Assembly: GCA_029863125.1 (NCBI GenBank)
Contig: JAOTWB010000003.1
Coordinates: 1 to 64,000 of the forward strand
Length of the DNA stretch: 64,000 nt
Source: Gammaproteobacteria bacterium
Lineage (GTDB): Bacteria > Pseudomonadota > Gammaproteobacteria > Steroidobacterales > Woeseiaceae
Reading direction: 5' to 3'
The notes under the pieces: generated by a model
What the model saw: only the letters and a program-made list of their open reading frames with translations
What the model was told of the DNA's origin: nothing
Databases searched by the model: none
Translations under genes and position numbers: made by a program
In this document: in pieces, positions 1 through 8,716 of the stretch
How positions within the stretch are numbered: position 1 is the stretch's first letter
Layout: the number at the start of each line of letters is the position of its first letter

Positions 1-3000
1 TTTTCTGCCCCAGGCGGCAAGGCTGTCGAAGTACACGTACAGCGCCGGAACGACGAGCAGGGAAACGACCGTCGAGAACGCCAGTCCGCCGATGATTGCC
101 CTGGCCATCGGAAAATACGGCGGGCCGTCGCCGCCGACCTGCGTCGTGCCCATCGCAAGCGGCGTGAGCCCAACGATGGTCGTGGCGACTGTCATCAGGA
201 TGGGCCGAAGTCGATCGCGTCCAGCGATTACGATGGCTTTCTCTCGCGCCATTCCGGTGTGGCGCAGGTTATTAACGTGATCGACCAATACAATGCCATT
301 GTTTACCACGACCCCGATCAGAATCATGATTCCGATCATTGCCATGAACGAAAACGTTGTGCCGGTTACAGCGAAAAACAGGAATACACCGAAGATCGAG
401 AATACGATCGAACCGAGAATGATCGAGAAAGGTAGCAGCATCGACTCGAACAATGCGGCCATGACCAGGAAGATACAGGCAACGCCCAGTACGATATTCA
501 TGACCATCATATCCGCCGTTTCGTCCTGGCGTTCGAAGCCGCGTCCCTCTTTCCAGCCGTAGCCTGGCGGCAGTTCTATCTGCTCCATGAGATTCTTGAC
601 ACGAGGTCTGATCTCGTCTGCTGTTACTTCGTCGTCGAGGTTTGCAGACAGAATTACGGCGGTCTGACGATCGGTGCGGCGGATCGTATCCGGCGAGGCG
701 CTCATGTGGAACGAGGCGACGCTGCCCAGCGTGATCCGCCGTCCGTCGGCCGTGTACAGTGGCAAATCGGCCAGCTGCTCGACGCTTTGCTTGTCGTCGT
801 CTCGAAAGGCGACGCGAACCGCAATTTCTCCGGACTCTCCGCGGAATTCGCGCAGGTTCTCACCGCGCATGGCGATACTGACCGATTGCGCGATCGTCGA
901 GGCTGTCAGGCCTACCGCTGCGGCCCTTTCCCTGTCGATGCTGATACGCACCTCTCTGTCACCCGACTCGGCGTCACTGCGCACATCTTTCAAGCCTTCT
1001 ACCGTCGACAGCAAACGCATTACGTCGACGCTCAGCTTATTCAGTATTTCGGTGGAATCACCGCTGATCTGTATCGAAAAACCTTCGCCGCCGCCCTGCT
1101 GATCAAACTGGAAATTCGGTTTGCCGAGGGCTATTTCCGGCAGATCCTTCTCGATACGCGCAATGATTTCTTTTGTCGACAGGGTGGCATCTTCCTTGTC
1201 GGTGAGCAGAATTGTGGACTCGGCCCGGCCCTGATCATAGTAGCTGTAAATCGAGCGGATATTGAATTCTTCCTGGCGTGAGTAAAGATAGTCTTCGATC
1301 GTATCGACTGTTGACTCGACGCGCTCCAGAGAGTGCTGTCCCTCGATGTGATACGGCATGAACAGGCGCCGTCCGACATCCTGCGGGAACATGTCGAACT
1401 TGATAATGCCGAGTGCCATGGGCAGCACGCCGATGACGCAAACCAGGAAGATACCGAGCGCCGTCCACCAGCGATGGCCAAGAATCCACTCGAGGGCGCC
1501 GACGTATTTGTGAGTCAAACGTGTGATCCATGCGTTCGACTTCGGCCTCGGCGGTACCGCAACCCGCGCGGCCAGCATGGGCACCAGGGTCTGGGCTATC
1601 AGCAGGGATGCCAGCAGCGCGACGATTATCGTAACGGCGACGTGCGTCAGAAAAATTGTGATATCGACCTTGGCGCCGAAGATAATCGGGGCAAACACGA
1701 TGATCGTCGTTGCCGTACCGGCGATGACGGCGAGGCCAACTTCGTTGACTCCCTGGATCGTCGACTTGTGCGGTTCGTCCGGATTCTCGGTCCTGTAGCG
1801 GAATATACTTTCAGTAATAACGACGGCGTTATCGACAAGCATGCCGACGGCGAGCATGAGTCCCATCATCGATAGAATATTCAGCGTGAGCCCCGCGAAA
1901 TACAGCGCACCCAGGGTGATCATCAATGAGAACGGCACCGACGCCGTGACGATAAGAGTTGTTGTCACCTGTCGCAGGAACAGGTAAAGGACAAAAATGG
2001 CGAGCAGCCCGCCGAGCGCTCCGGCTCTGAGCAGGTCGCTGAGCGACTCGCGCACGCTGTCGCCCTGGTTGTCCAGGGAAAAGATATTGATGCCCTGCAT
2101 CTGCGGCAATTTGCCGATCTCTTCGACCTCGGCGATGACTCGGTCCGTAACGTCGACGAGGTTTGACCCGGTTGTCTTGTTTATAGCGACGCCGATGGCG
2201 TATTTCCGATCGAGGTGGCGGCCATAGTTGCGATCCGGCGTTCGCAGCTCGACATCGGCGACATCTCGTAGGCGCAGCCCGGCCTTGTTGATGGTGAGTT
2301 CACGAATTTCTTCCAGCGACCTGAATTCGCCGCTCGGCCGGATGCTGAAGCGCTGATCGCCTGCCGTAATCTTGCCGGCACTGACGGCGAAATTACTGTT
2401 TACCAGCAGATCGCGTACTGCGGCGATATCGACACCATGCGCAGCAAGCAGATCCGGTTTCATCAGTATGCGTATCTCGCGGGGATCGACACCATGCAGG
2501 TCCACGCGCGACACGCCTTCGATGCGCTCCAGGCGCCTTTTGAGCGAACGTTCGATCAGGTCATAGCTGTCCGAAAGATCGCGCTCGCTGGAAATTCTCA
2601 GCTGCAAGACCGGCTGGTCGCCCAGCGAACCGGTGAAGACGAAAACGCGACGCACGTCATCCGGCAAAAGGTGGCGAATACCGTCTACCTTCGCGCGGGC
2701 TTCGATACCTTTGGCGCCCATGCTCTGATCCCAGCCGAATCGGAGGAATATCTCGGATTGTCCTTCTCTCGAACTCGAGACCATCTGCTCTACGCCGGAC
2801 AAAGTGGCCAGTGCCTCCTCGACCGGGCGCGTAATCTGTCTCTCGATATCCTCCGGCGTCGATCCGGGGTATGGGATCTGAACGAATATTCCGGGGAACT
2901 CGATGTCGGGAAACTTTTCGAGCGGCAATAACCTGGCGGCAATAACGCCAACCAGTGCCAGCGCAACGAACACGACGACGGTCGTGACGGGGCGGCGTAG

Positions 3001-3021
3001 GGCTGTCTGTGTATGCTTCAT
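1..3021 (-). CDS. RND efflux pump, inner-membrane subunit (3' end cut by window)
   Basis: Proton-driven RND exporter of the AcrB/MdtB family, acting in the inner membrane with a periplasmic adaptor. The frame is open from the ATG at 3021 to the window edge, so about 1007 residues are visible and only the extreme C-terminus can be missing. The N-terminus is typical (MKHTQTALRRPV, then a first membrane helix, then a PxxEFPxI-like segment), a TM4-type GMLVDNAVVI stretch lies near residue 400, and a late VNNGIVLVDHVNN stretch lies near the end. Its ATG overlaps the TGA of the upstream RND gene (ATGA), so the two are translationally coupled. It may form a mixed pump with that neighbour, as in MdtBC; this is inference. 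Substrate unknown. Confidence 0.93.
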   Translation of the reverse strand, partial: MKHTQTALRRPVTTVVVFVALALVGVIAARLLPLEKFPDIEFPGIFVQIPYPGSTPEDIERQITRPVEEALATLSGVEQMVSSSREGQSEIFLRFGWDQSMGAKGIEARAKVDGIRHLLPDDVRRVFVFTGSLGDQPVLQLRISSERDLSDSYDLIERSLKRRLERIEGVSRVDLHGVDPREIRILMKPDLLAAHGVDIAAVRDLLVNSNFAVSAGKITAGDQRFSIRPSGEFRSLEEIRELTINKAGLRLRDVADVELRTPDRNYGRHLDRKYAIGVAINKTTGSNLVDVTDRVIAEVEEIGKLPQMQGINIFSLDNQGDSVRESLSDLLRAGALGGLLAIFVLYLFLRQVTTTLIVTASVPFSLMITLGALYFAGLTLNILSMMGLMLAVGMLVDNAVVITESIFRYRTENPDEPHKSTIQGVNEVGLAVIAGTATTIIVFAPIIFGAKVDITIFLTHVAVTIIVALLASLLIAQTLVPMLAARVAVPPRPKSNAWITRLTHKYVGALEWILGHRWWTALGIFLVCVIGVLPMALGIIKFDMFPQDVGRRLFMPYHIEGQHSLERVESTVDTIEDYLYSRQEEFNIRSIYSYYDQGRAESTILLTDKEDATLSTKEIIARIEKDLPEIALGKPNFQFDQQGGGEGFSIQISGDSTEILNKLSVDVMRLLSTVEGLKDVRSDAESGDREVRISIDRERAAAVGLTASTIAQSVSIAMRGENLREFRGESGEIAVRVAFRDDDKQSVEQLADLPLYTADGRRITLGSVASFHMSASPDTIRRTDRQTAVILSANLDDEVTADEIRPRVKNLMEQIELPPGYGWKEGRGFERQDETADMMVMNIVLGVACIFLVMAALFESMLLPFSIILGSIVFSIFGVFLFFAVTGTTFSFMAMIGIMILIGVVVNNGIVLVDHVNNLRHTGMAREKAIVIAGRDRLRPILMTVATTIVGLTPLAMGTTQVGGDGPPYFPMARAIIGGLAFSTVVSLLVVPALYVYFDSLAAWGRK

Positions 3022-6000
3022 TGTGCCAGCTGTGTATCAGGCGCTGCCACGGGCCATCGTTTTCTGTCGAGCAGCGAATATACGACCGGAATTACGACGA
3101 GTGTCAGCAATGTCGACACAACCAGGCCACCGATTACGGTGATTGCCATCGGCGTCCGGACCTCGGAACCTTCACCGAAACCCATGGCCATCGGCAGTAG
3201 TCCAAGTGCCGTTGTTAGCGATGTCATCAAAATCGGCCGCAGGCGAGCAGTGCCAGCCTCCAGGATCGCGTCGTGCCGGTTCCTGCCCTGCGCGCGCAGT
3301 TGATTGATCAGGTCGACGAGCACGATAGCGTTATTGACGACGATTCCGGCAAGCATGATGACACCGATAAACGCAACTATGTTGACGGTAGTACCGGTAA
3401 TGAAAAGCGCGATGACCGCGCCGACGAGTGCGAGCGGAATCGTGAAAAGAATAACGAAAGGATGTATCAGGGACTCGAACTGCGAGGCCATGACGAGATA
3501 AACCAGAAATATGGCGAGCGCCAGCGCAAACTGCATGGACTCGAATGAGTCCTGCATTTCTTCGCTCTGCCCGGACACCAGCGCCGTGATTCCAGGAGGC
3601 ATCGGTATACGGCTGACAATATTGCGAGCTTCGAGCGTAGCGGCACCCAGATCGCCATAGGCGAGATTTGCCGAGATGATTGCGACTCGTTGTTGTGCAA
3701 CGCGACGGATTTCGGCAGGGCCCTGAGATACCGAAACCGTTGCGACAGCATCCAGCGTTACGGGCCTTTCAGATGTAGGGTTCACGATCAGCCGGCGGAT
3801 TTCGTCGATACTCGATTGCCGCGTGTCTACGCTTCGAACCAGTACATCAATCTTCTTGTCGCGCCAGGTATATCGTGTTGCCAGTTCTCCGCGCACGTTG
3901 GCGACGACCAGGTTGGCTATGTCGCGAACAGCCAGTCCCAGATTGGCGGCGCGTTCCTGGTCGAACACGATCTGGATTTCGGGATTGCCTCGTTCCACGG
4001 TTGTCTTGATGTCGGAAAAACGATCCGAGGCGGACATTGCTTCGACGACCATCTGGCTGACGCGCGCCAGCCCGTCGAAGTCGAAGCCCGAAACCTCTAT
4101 TTGCAGCGGGCTGGCAAATGACAGAAGTGCTGGACGACTGAACTTGTACTGCACGCCCGGCAGCCGGGCGAGTTCTGCTCGCATGGCGTCCATGGTCTGG
4201 TTTTCTGCCTGCCGCCCCGCGCCTGGTTTGAGCGTAATACTCAGGGTACCCGTGTTGTCGCCGGCATCGACCGGGTTTGCGTCCAGACGGTTCCCGGTGC
4301 CGGCGACCGAATAGTCCAGCTCGACGGCGTCGATTGCCGCGGCGGCACGCTGCGTTGCCTGGATCGCCCGATCCGTTTCGGCCAGCGGAGCGCCGGGGGG
4401 CAGCCGCAGGTCAACGTTGAATTCGCCCTGCGAAAACTGAGGAATAAGTTCGGTCCCGAGTCTTGGAACCAGCGCCATCGTAGCCACAAATATCAGTGCG
4501 GCCGCGGCCACCACTGTCGCGCGGTGGGACAATGACCACCGCAGGAGTCCAGGGTAGACGGCGGCTACCGCAGCATACAGGTGCTGCATGGCCCAGGTCG
4601 GTGGCCATAGCAGTACCCAGAACACTTTCCGAATGCCGAGAAAAACGACGCCGAGCCCGCGCACGATAAAGGCGACTGCTCGGGTGAACCACCCTGCCGG
4701 TCTGTCGTCACCGCCGTCATCATAGCGGCTGCGGGACCCCAACGACGCGAGCATCGGAATGAGCGTAAGTGCAACGATGAGCGAGAAGACGAGCGCAAAG
4801 GTGACAGTCAGGGCCTGATCACGAAACAGCTGCCCGGCGATTCCGCTGATAAACACCATCGGAAAAAATACGGCTATGGTCGTCAAGGTCGCGGCTGTAA
4901 CGGCTCCTGCTACTTCCACTGTGCCGTTCTGCGCGGCCTCGACGATGCCCTGTCCCTGCTCCTTCTTTCTGACGATATTCTCGAGCACGACGATCGAATT
5001 ATCGACGAGCATGCCGACCGCCAATGCGATACCACCAAGAGACATGATATTGAGGGAAATATCGTTGATGTACATCAACAGAAACGTGCCGATAACGGAA
5101 ACGGGAATAGCAATGCCGATGATCGTCGTGGCCCGCGAGTCGCGCAGAAATCCGTAGAGCACCAGTATCGCAATAAGGCCACCGAGAATCGCCGCAAACC
5201 TGACGTCGTCCACGGCGGACGAAATAAATTTCGACTGGTCATGGATCTTGATGAGTTCGATATCGTCCGGCAGTGATTCGCGGATGCGTTCGAGCCGCTG
5301 ATCGATTCGTCGGGCGACCTGCACAGTATTTGCGTCGCCCTCTTTGTAAACGGCGAGTTCGACGGACTCGCGGCCTTTGACTCGGGTGATGGCCTCCCGC
5401 TCTCTGTAACCGCGTTCTACGGTAGCAACATCGCGGAGATAGACGGAGCGGCCCGCGACATTCGCAACAATAGCGCCGCGGAATTCGTCGATACTCTCAA
5501 ACTCGTTGAGGGTCCGAACAAGGAAACGCTGGTCGCCCTCCTCGAGACGGCCGCCTGACAGATTCACATTTTCTGCCCGAATACGAGCCGCAACCTGCTC
5601 GATGCTGATGCCGAGTTGTGACAGTTTTTGCTGGTCGACACGAATCTGGATCTCATCTTCCAGGCCACCACTGACTTTTACGGCTGCCGTTCCTTCCTGT
5701 GCCTCGAGGTCTGTCTTGATGCGATCTTCGGCGAGCCTGCGCAGGGATTTGAGACGTGTCTCGGGTGAATCGACCCGGACGTCGGCATCGTCTTTGAACA
5801 ACAGGCCGAACCGCACGATCGGTTCGGACGAGGGATCGAAGCGCAGCAACAACGGACGGTCGGCCTCGAGGGGAAGAAACAGGACATCGATTTTTTCGCG
5901 AACGTCGACGCCCGCGATATCCATATCGGTGCCCCACAGGAACTCGACCGTTACATCAGACTGGCCGGAGCGTGAAACAGAGCGCACCAGGCGAACATTT

Positions 6001-6227
6001 CGAACTACACCGACCGCCTCCTCGATGGGTTTGGTGATGAGGTTCTCGACTTCGACAGGCGCTGCACCCGTCAACTCGGTTCGCACCGTCACCGTAGGGT
6101 AAGAAATATCCGGGAGCAGATTCAGCTTGAGTCGCGACAGCGATACCATTCCGAACAGGACAATAGCGACCATCAGCATCAAGATCGTGACGCGCCGCTC
6201 GGTTGCCAATTCGATAATGCGGCGCAT
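3018..6227 (-). CDS. RND efflux pump, inner-membrane subunit
   Basis: Full-length (1069 aa) RND transporter. It begins with MRRIIELATERRVTILML, a first helix, then the LNLLPDISYPTVTV periplasmic entry typical of the family. GMLVDNSIVVLENI marks the TM4 proton-relay region, and AGIVVNNAIVLVDLINQ lies in the second half. Its start shares one base with the stop of the adaptor gene upstream (TGATG) and its stop overlaps the start of the next RND gene, so adaptor, pump and pump form one coupled unit. Having two distinct RND subunits in one operon suggests a heteromeric pump, but each could also work alone. No outer-membrane TolC-type gene is present in the window. Confidence 0.95.
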   Translation of the reverse strand: MRRIIELATERRVTILMLMVAIVLFGMVSLSRLKLNLLPDISYPTVTVRTELTGAAPVEVENLITKPIEEAVGVVRNVRLVRSVSRSGQSDVTVEFLWGTDMDIAGVDVREKIDVLFLPLEADRPLLLRFDPSSEPIVRFGLLFKDDADVRVDSPETRLKSLRRLAEDRIKTDLEAQEGTAAVKVSGGLEDEIQIRVDQQKLSQLGISIEQVAARIRAENVNLSGGRLEEGDQRFLVRTLNEFESIDEFRGAIVANVAGRSVYLRDVATVERGYREREAITRVKGRESVELAVYKEGDANTVQVARRIDQRLERIRESLPDDIELIKIHDQSKFISSAVDDVRFAAILGGLIAILVLYGFLRDSRATTIIGIAIPVSVIGTFLLMYINDISLNIMSLGGIALAVGMLVDNSIVVLENIVRKKEQGQGIVEAAQNGTVEVAGAVTAATLTTIAVFFPMVFISGIAGQLFRDQALTVTFALVFSLIVALTLIPMLASLGSRSRYDDGGDDRPAGWFTRAVAFIVRGLGVVFLGIRKVFWVLLWPPTWAMQHLYAAVAAVYPGLLRWSLSHRATVVAAAALIFVATMALVPRLGTELIPQFSQGEFNVDLRLPPGAPLAETDRAIQATQRAAAAIDAVELDYSVAGTGNRLDANPVDAGDNTGTLSITLKPGAGRQAENQTMDAMRAELARLPGVQYKFSRPALLSFASPLQIEVSGFDFDGLARVSQMVVEAMSASDRFSDIKTTVERGNPEIQIVFDQERAANLGLAVRDIANLVVANVRGELATRYTWRDKKIDVLVRSVDTRQSSIDEIRRLIVNPTSERPVTLDAVATVSVSQGPAEIRRVAQQRVAIISANLAYGDLGAATLEARNIVSRIPMPPGITALVSGQSEEMQDSFESMQFALALAIFLVYLVMASQFESLIHPFVILFTIPLALVGAVIALFITGTTVNIVAFIGVIMLAGIVVNNAIVLVDLINQLRAQGRNRHDAILEAGTARLRPILMTSLTTALGLLPMAMGFGEGSEVRTPMAITVIGGLVVSTLLTLVVIPVVYSLLDRKRWPVAAPDTQLAQ

Positions 6228-7324
6228 CAGTCATCAACCTCGACGGCGTCTTCAGCCTGTTGCGAATCACCGGCCGGACCTTCGTCAGCCGCATTGATAA
6301 CCGTGACCTTGGCGTCCGGTTTCAGGCCAACTTGTCCCACCGTAATGACGTTGTCACTGTCCGTCAGGCCCGCCACGATTTCTATCAGCCCGTTTGCGCT
6401 GAAACCGGTCTTCACGGGCCGACGGATAGCAACGTTGTCTTCGACGACGAATACGCTGGTCGTACTCATTTCATCGACAATTGCGCTTCGCGGTACCTGC
6501 AGCGCGTTTTCATGTCTGTCATAGACGATATTGATGCGACCAAACATCCCGGGCTTGATACGCCGTTCGGCATCAATGATCTCGATCGTAACTTTGAATG
6601 TCCCGGTTTCGGGGTCGATGCTCGGACTGACACGCGTTACGGTTGTGAAGACTTGTGCGCCGGCGAGTGCGTCGATATCAACTCTGACCGGCTGTCCGGG
6701 AGAGATCTGCCGATACTCGCGTTCCGGAACAAACAGATAGGCGACGAGTGGTTCGATACTGGTTACGCGGAAGACCGGCTCACCGACATTGATCGTATTG
6801 CCCAGCTTGATATATCGCTCCGAGATTACACCGCTAATCGGCGCCCGAATCTGCGTGTAGTCAAGCTCGAGGCTGGCCAGGTTGTATGAGGCCTGCAGCG
6901 CTTCCATTTCATACTGAATGTTCTCGAAGTCGCCTTCACTGATCAGGCCCTTTTCTTTCAGGTTGCGATTTCTGTCGAAATCGCGCTGCAGCTTGCGAAG
7001 CCTTGCCCGAGATTCATTGAGTTCCAGGCGCAGCCGGTCGCCGTCGAGCTTTGCCAGTATTTGACCCTCTTCAACGTCGTCACCTTCTTCGACCAGCACC
7101 TCGCGAATTTCGCCGGCAACTTTTGCGATCACGTCAGCTTCAGCGTAGGCCTCGATGGGCGCCGTACCGGAGTAGACAGCGTAGACATCGCCGCGAACCG
7201 GAAGGCTGGTCTCTACGGGAATCGGCGGTGATTCATCTTCCTCGTCCTTGCTGCCAGGCCGCTCACAGGCACCCAGCAGGAAGACGCAGGAAAGTGCCGC
7301 TGCGCTGATCAGGTGTAGCCTCAT
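6227..7324 (-). CDS. RND periplasmic adaptor (membrane fusion lipoprotein)
   Basis: Adaptor of the AcrA/MexA family linking an RND pump to an outer-membrane channel. I place the start at the ATG at 7324, preceded by GGGGAAG, rather than at the longer reading from 7360. From there the protein is 365 aa with a lipoprotein signal and lipobox LGAC (Cys20). A biotinyl-lipoyl-like segment (VIAKVAGEIREVLVEEGDDVEEGQ) is followed by a coiled-coil hairpin (about residues 85-140) and beta-barrel regions. The C-terminus is acidic. It is the second of two adaptors in the operon, 74 bp downstream of the first, and overlaps the RND gene by one base. Confidence 0.93.
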   Translation of the reverse strand: MRLHLISAAALSCVFLLGACERPGSKDEEDESPPIPVETSLPVRGDVYAVYSGTAPIEAYAEADVIAKVAGEIREVLVEEGDDVEEGQILAKLDGDRLRLELNESRARLRKLQRDFDRNRNLKEKGLISEGDFENIQYEMEALQASYNLASLELDYTQIRAPISGVISERYIKLGNTINVGEPVFRVTSIEPLVAYLFVPEREYRQISPGQPVRVDIDALAGAQVFTTVTRVSPSIDPETGTFKVTIEIIDAERRIKPGMFGRINIVYDRHENALQVPRSAIVDEMSTTSVFVVEDNVAIRRPVKTGFSANGLIEIVAGLTDSDNVITVGQVGLKPDAKVTVINAADEGPAGDSQQAEDAVEVDD

Positions 7325-7398
7325 TGATTCTTCCCCGGTAGAACCGCAGCCCGGAACCACACGTTGCGCCCTAAAGCGCTATTGCGGCGGGCCATCTA

Positions 7399-8475
7399 TC
7401 AGCCGCTAAAGCTGTTCGTATCTGTATTACTCGCGAAGACCTTGCTGCCGTCACGGAGACCGGAATGTCCGATGACTACGATTTCTTCGTATTCACTTAG
7501 CCCGGCGAGAATCTCGATCATATCACCTGCCCTGATCCCGGTTTCGACGGCGCGCTTCGCAACCTCCCCATCATTGACAACGTAGACGGTGCTTTGTTCG
7601 TCCTCGTCAAATAAAGCGGCGGCTGGAACTACCAGCGCATCTTCATGCAATTCGTACTCGACCATAAAGCGCCCGAACATGCCGGGCGCGAGACGATTTG
7701 CGCTGTTCTCGATGACGGCCGTAGCTCGAAAAGCGCCATTACGCGCGTCTATCGTAGGGCTGATTCGGACAATCGATGCGGGAAATTCGACGCCAGGCAT
7801 TGACGCGACATGCAGCGTGGCCGTTTGGCCCACCTGAAATTTGGGTAGCTGTGATTGTGGAATCTGCAGGTGGGCGGTCAGCTCGGCTGTGTCCGTTATT
7901 CGAAACGCGACGTCGCCAGCATTAATATTCTGGCCCGGTTTGATTTCCCTGGCAGCTACGACACCGTCGATGGTCGAGCGGATATTCGAGTAACCGTAGT
8001 TCAGCGCGGCGAGGTCGTAGCTTGCCTTGAGTGCCGCGAGGTCGTATTTCAGGCCTTCCACCGCCGAGGCACTGATTAGTCCTCGTTCGTGAAGATTGGC
8101 GTTTCGCCCGTGTTCCTTTCGGGCCCGGGTGAGATTGGCTTTGGCGGCTAGCATTTCGAGGCGAAGACGCTCGCCGTCGAGGCGCGCCAGGACCTGGCCC
8201 GCTTCTACGGTGTCGCCTTCTTCAACCAGGAGCTCAACGAGCTCTCCGGCGACGCGCGCAACAACCGGAGCGTCTGCATCCGACGTGAGTACCGCCGTCG
8301 CCTCATAGCTTGCATAAATGTTCTCTCGGTAGGGATACGCAATCTCGACAGGGACAGGCGTTGTCGCTTGCCGGACATCCGAATCCGCAACGCCGGCTTC
8401 GCCCACACCGCACGCCGCGAGCGTTGCCATGCCGGCGAGCGTGAGTGCCGCGATGACAGGTGTTGTAATGTTCAT
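7399..8475 (-). CDS. RND periplasmic adaptor (membrane fusion lipoprotein), first gene of efflux operon
   Basis: A second adaptor (358 aa), homologous to its downstream neighbour but clearly divergent. It has a lipoprotein signal with lipobox LAAC (Cys22), the lipoyl-like half-motifs around VARVAGELVELLVEEGDTVE, a coiled-coil hairpin and a C-terminal membrane-proximal domain. It is the promoter-proximal gene, and the perfect inverted repeat at 8496-8521 lies only 21 bases upstream of its ATG. Two adaptors with RND subunits recall TriAB-TriC of Pseudomonas, where both adaptors are needed by one pump. Whether that holds here, or each adaptor serves its own RND protein, cannot be read from the sequence. 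Confidence 0.92.
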   Translation of the reverse strand: MNITTPVIAALTLAGMATLAACGVGEAGVADSDVRQATTPVPVEIAYPYRENIYASYEATAVLTSDADAPVVARVAGELVELLVEEGDTVEAGQVLARLDGERLRLEMLAAKANLTRARKEHGRNANLHERGLISASAVEGLKYDLAALKASYDLAALNYGYSNIRSTIDGVVAAREIKPGQNINAGDVAFRITDTAELTAHLQIPQSQLPKFQVGQTATLHVASMPGVEFPASIVRISPTIDARNGAFRATAVIENSANRLAPGMFGRFMVEYELHEDALVVPAAALFDEDEQSTVYVVNDGEVAKRAVETGIRAGDMIEILAGLSEYEEIVVIGHSGLRDGSKVFASNTDTNSFSG

Positions 8476-8495
8476 TGTTCGACCGCCGACTACAT

Positions 8496-8521
8496 TAGTG
8501 TTATAGTTAAGTATAACACTA
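8496..8521. promoter_or_regulatory. Perfect 10-bp inverted repeat, probable repressor operator of the RND operon
   Basis: TAGTGTTATA (8496-8505), six-base centre GTTAAG, TATAACACTA (8512-8521): a perfect palindrome, AT-rich in a GC-rich background, 21 bases before the first adaptor ATG. Size and position fit a TetR/AcrR- or MarR-type operator overlapping the transcription start. No regulator gene lies beside the operon in this window. Confidence 0.7.
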
Positions 8522-8716
8522 GTTCAGTGGAATGCAACTCCGCGCTTCGGGAATTGCTGGATGCGTGCAGACCTTTATAATCAATAAGTTAGGCCAAAAA
8601 CCGCCACTGTCACTGGCATTGCATGACTATTAGATGCCTGAAAAGCGGATTTGGATTGATGGGCAGGAAGAAATCCTCGCTGCGTGCGACTGCGTGCAGG
8701 CGACGTCGTCAGTTGA

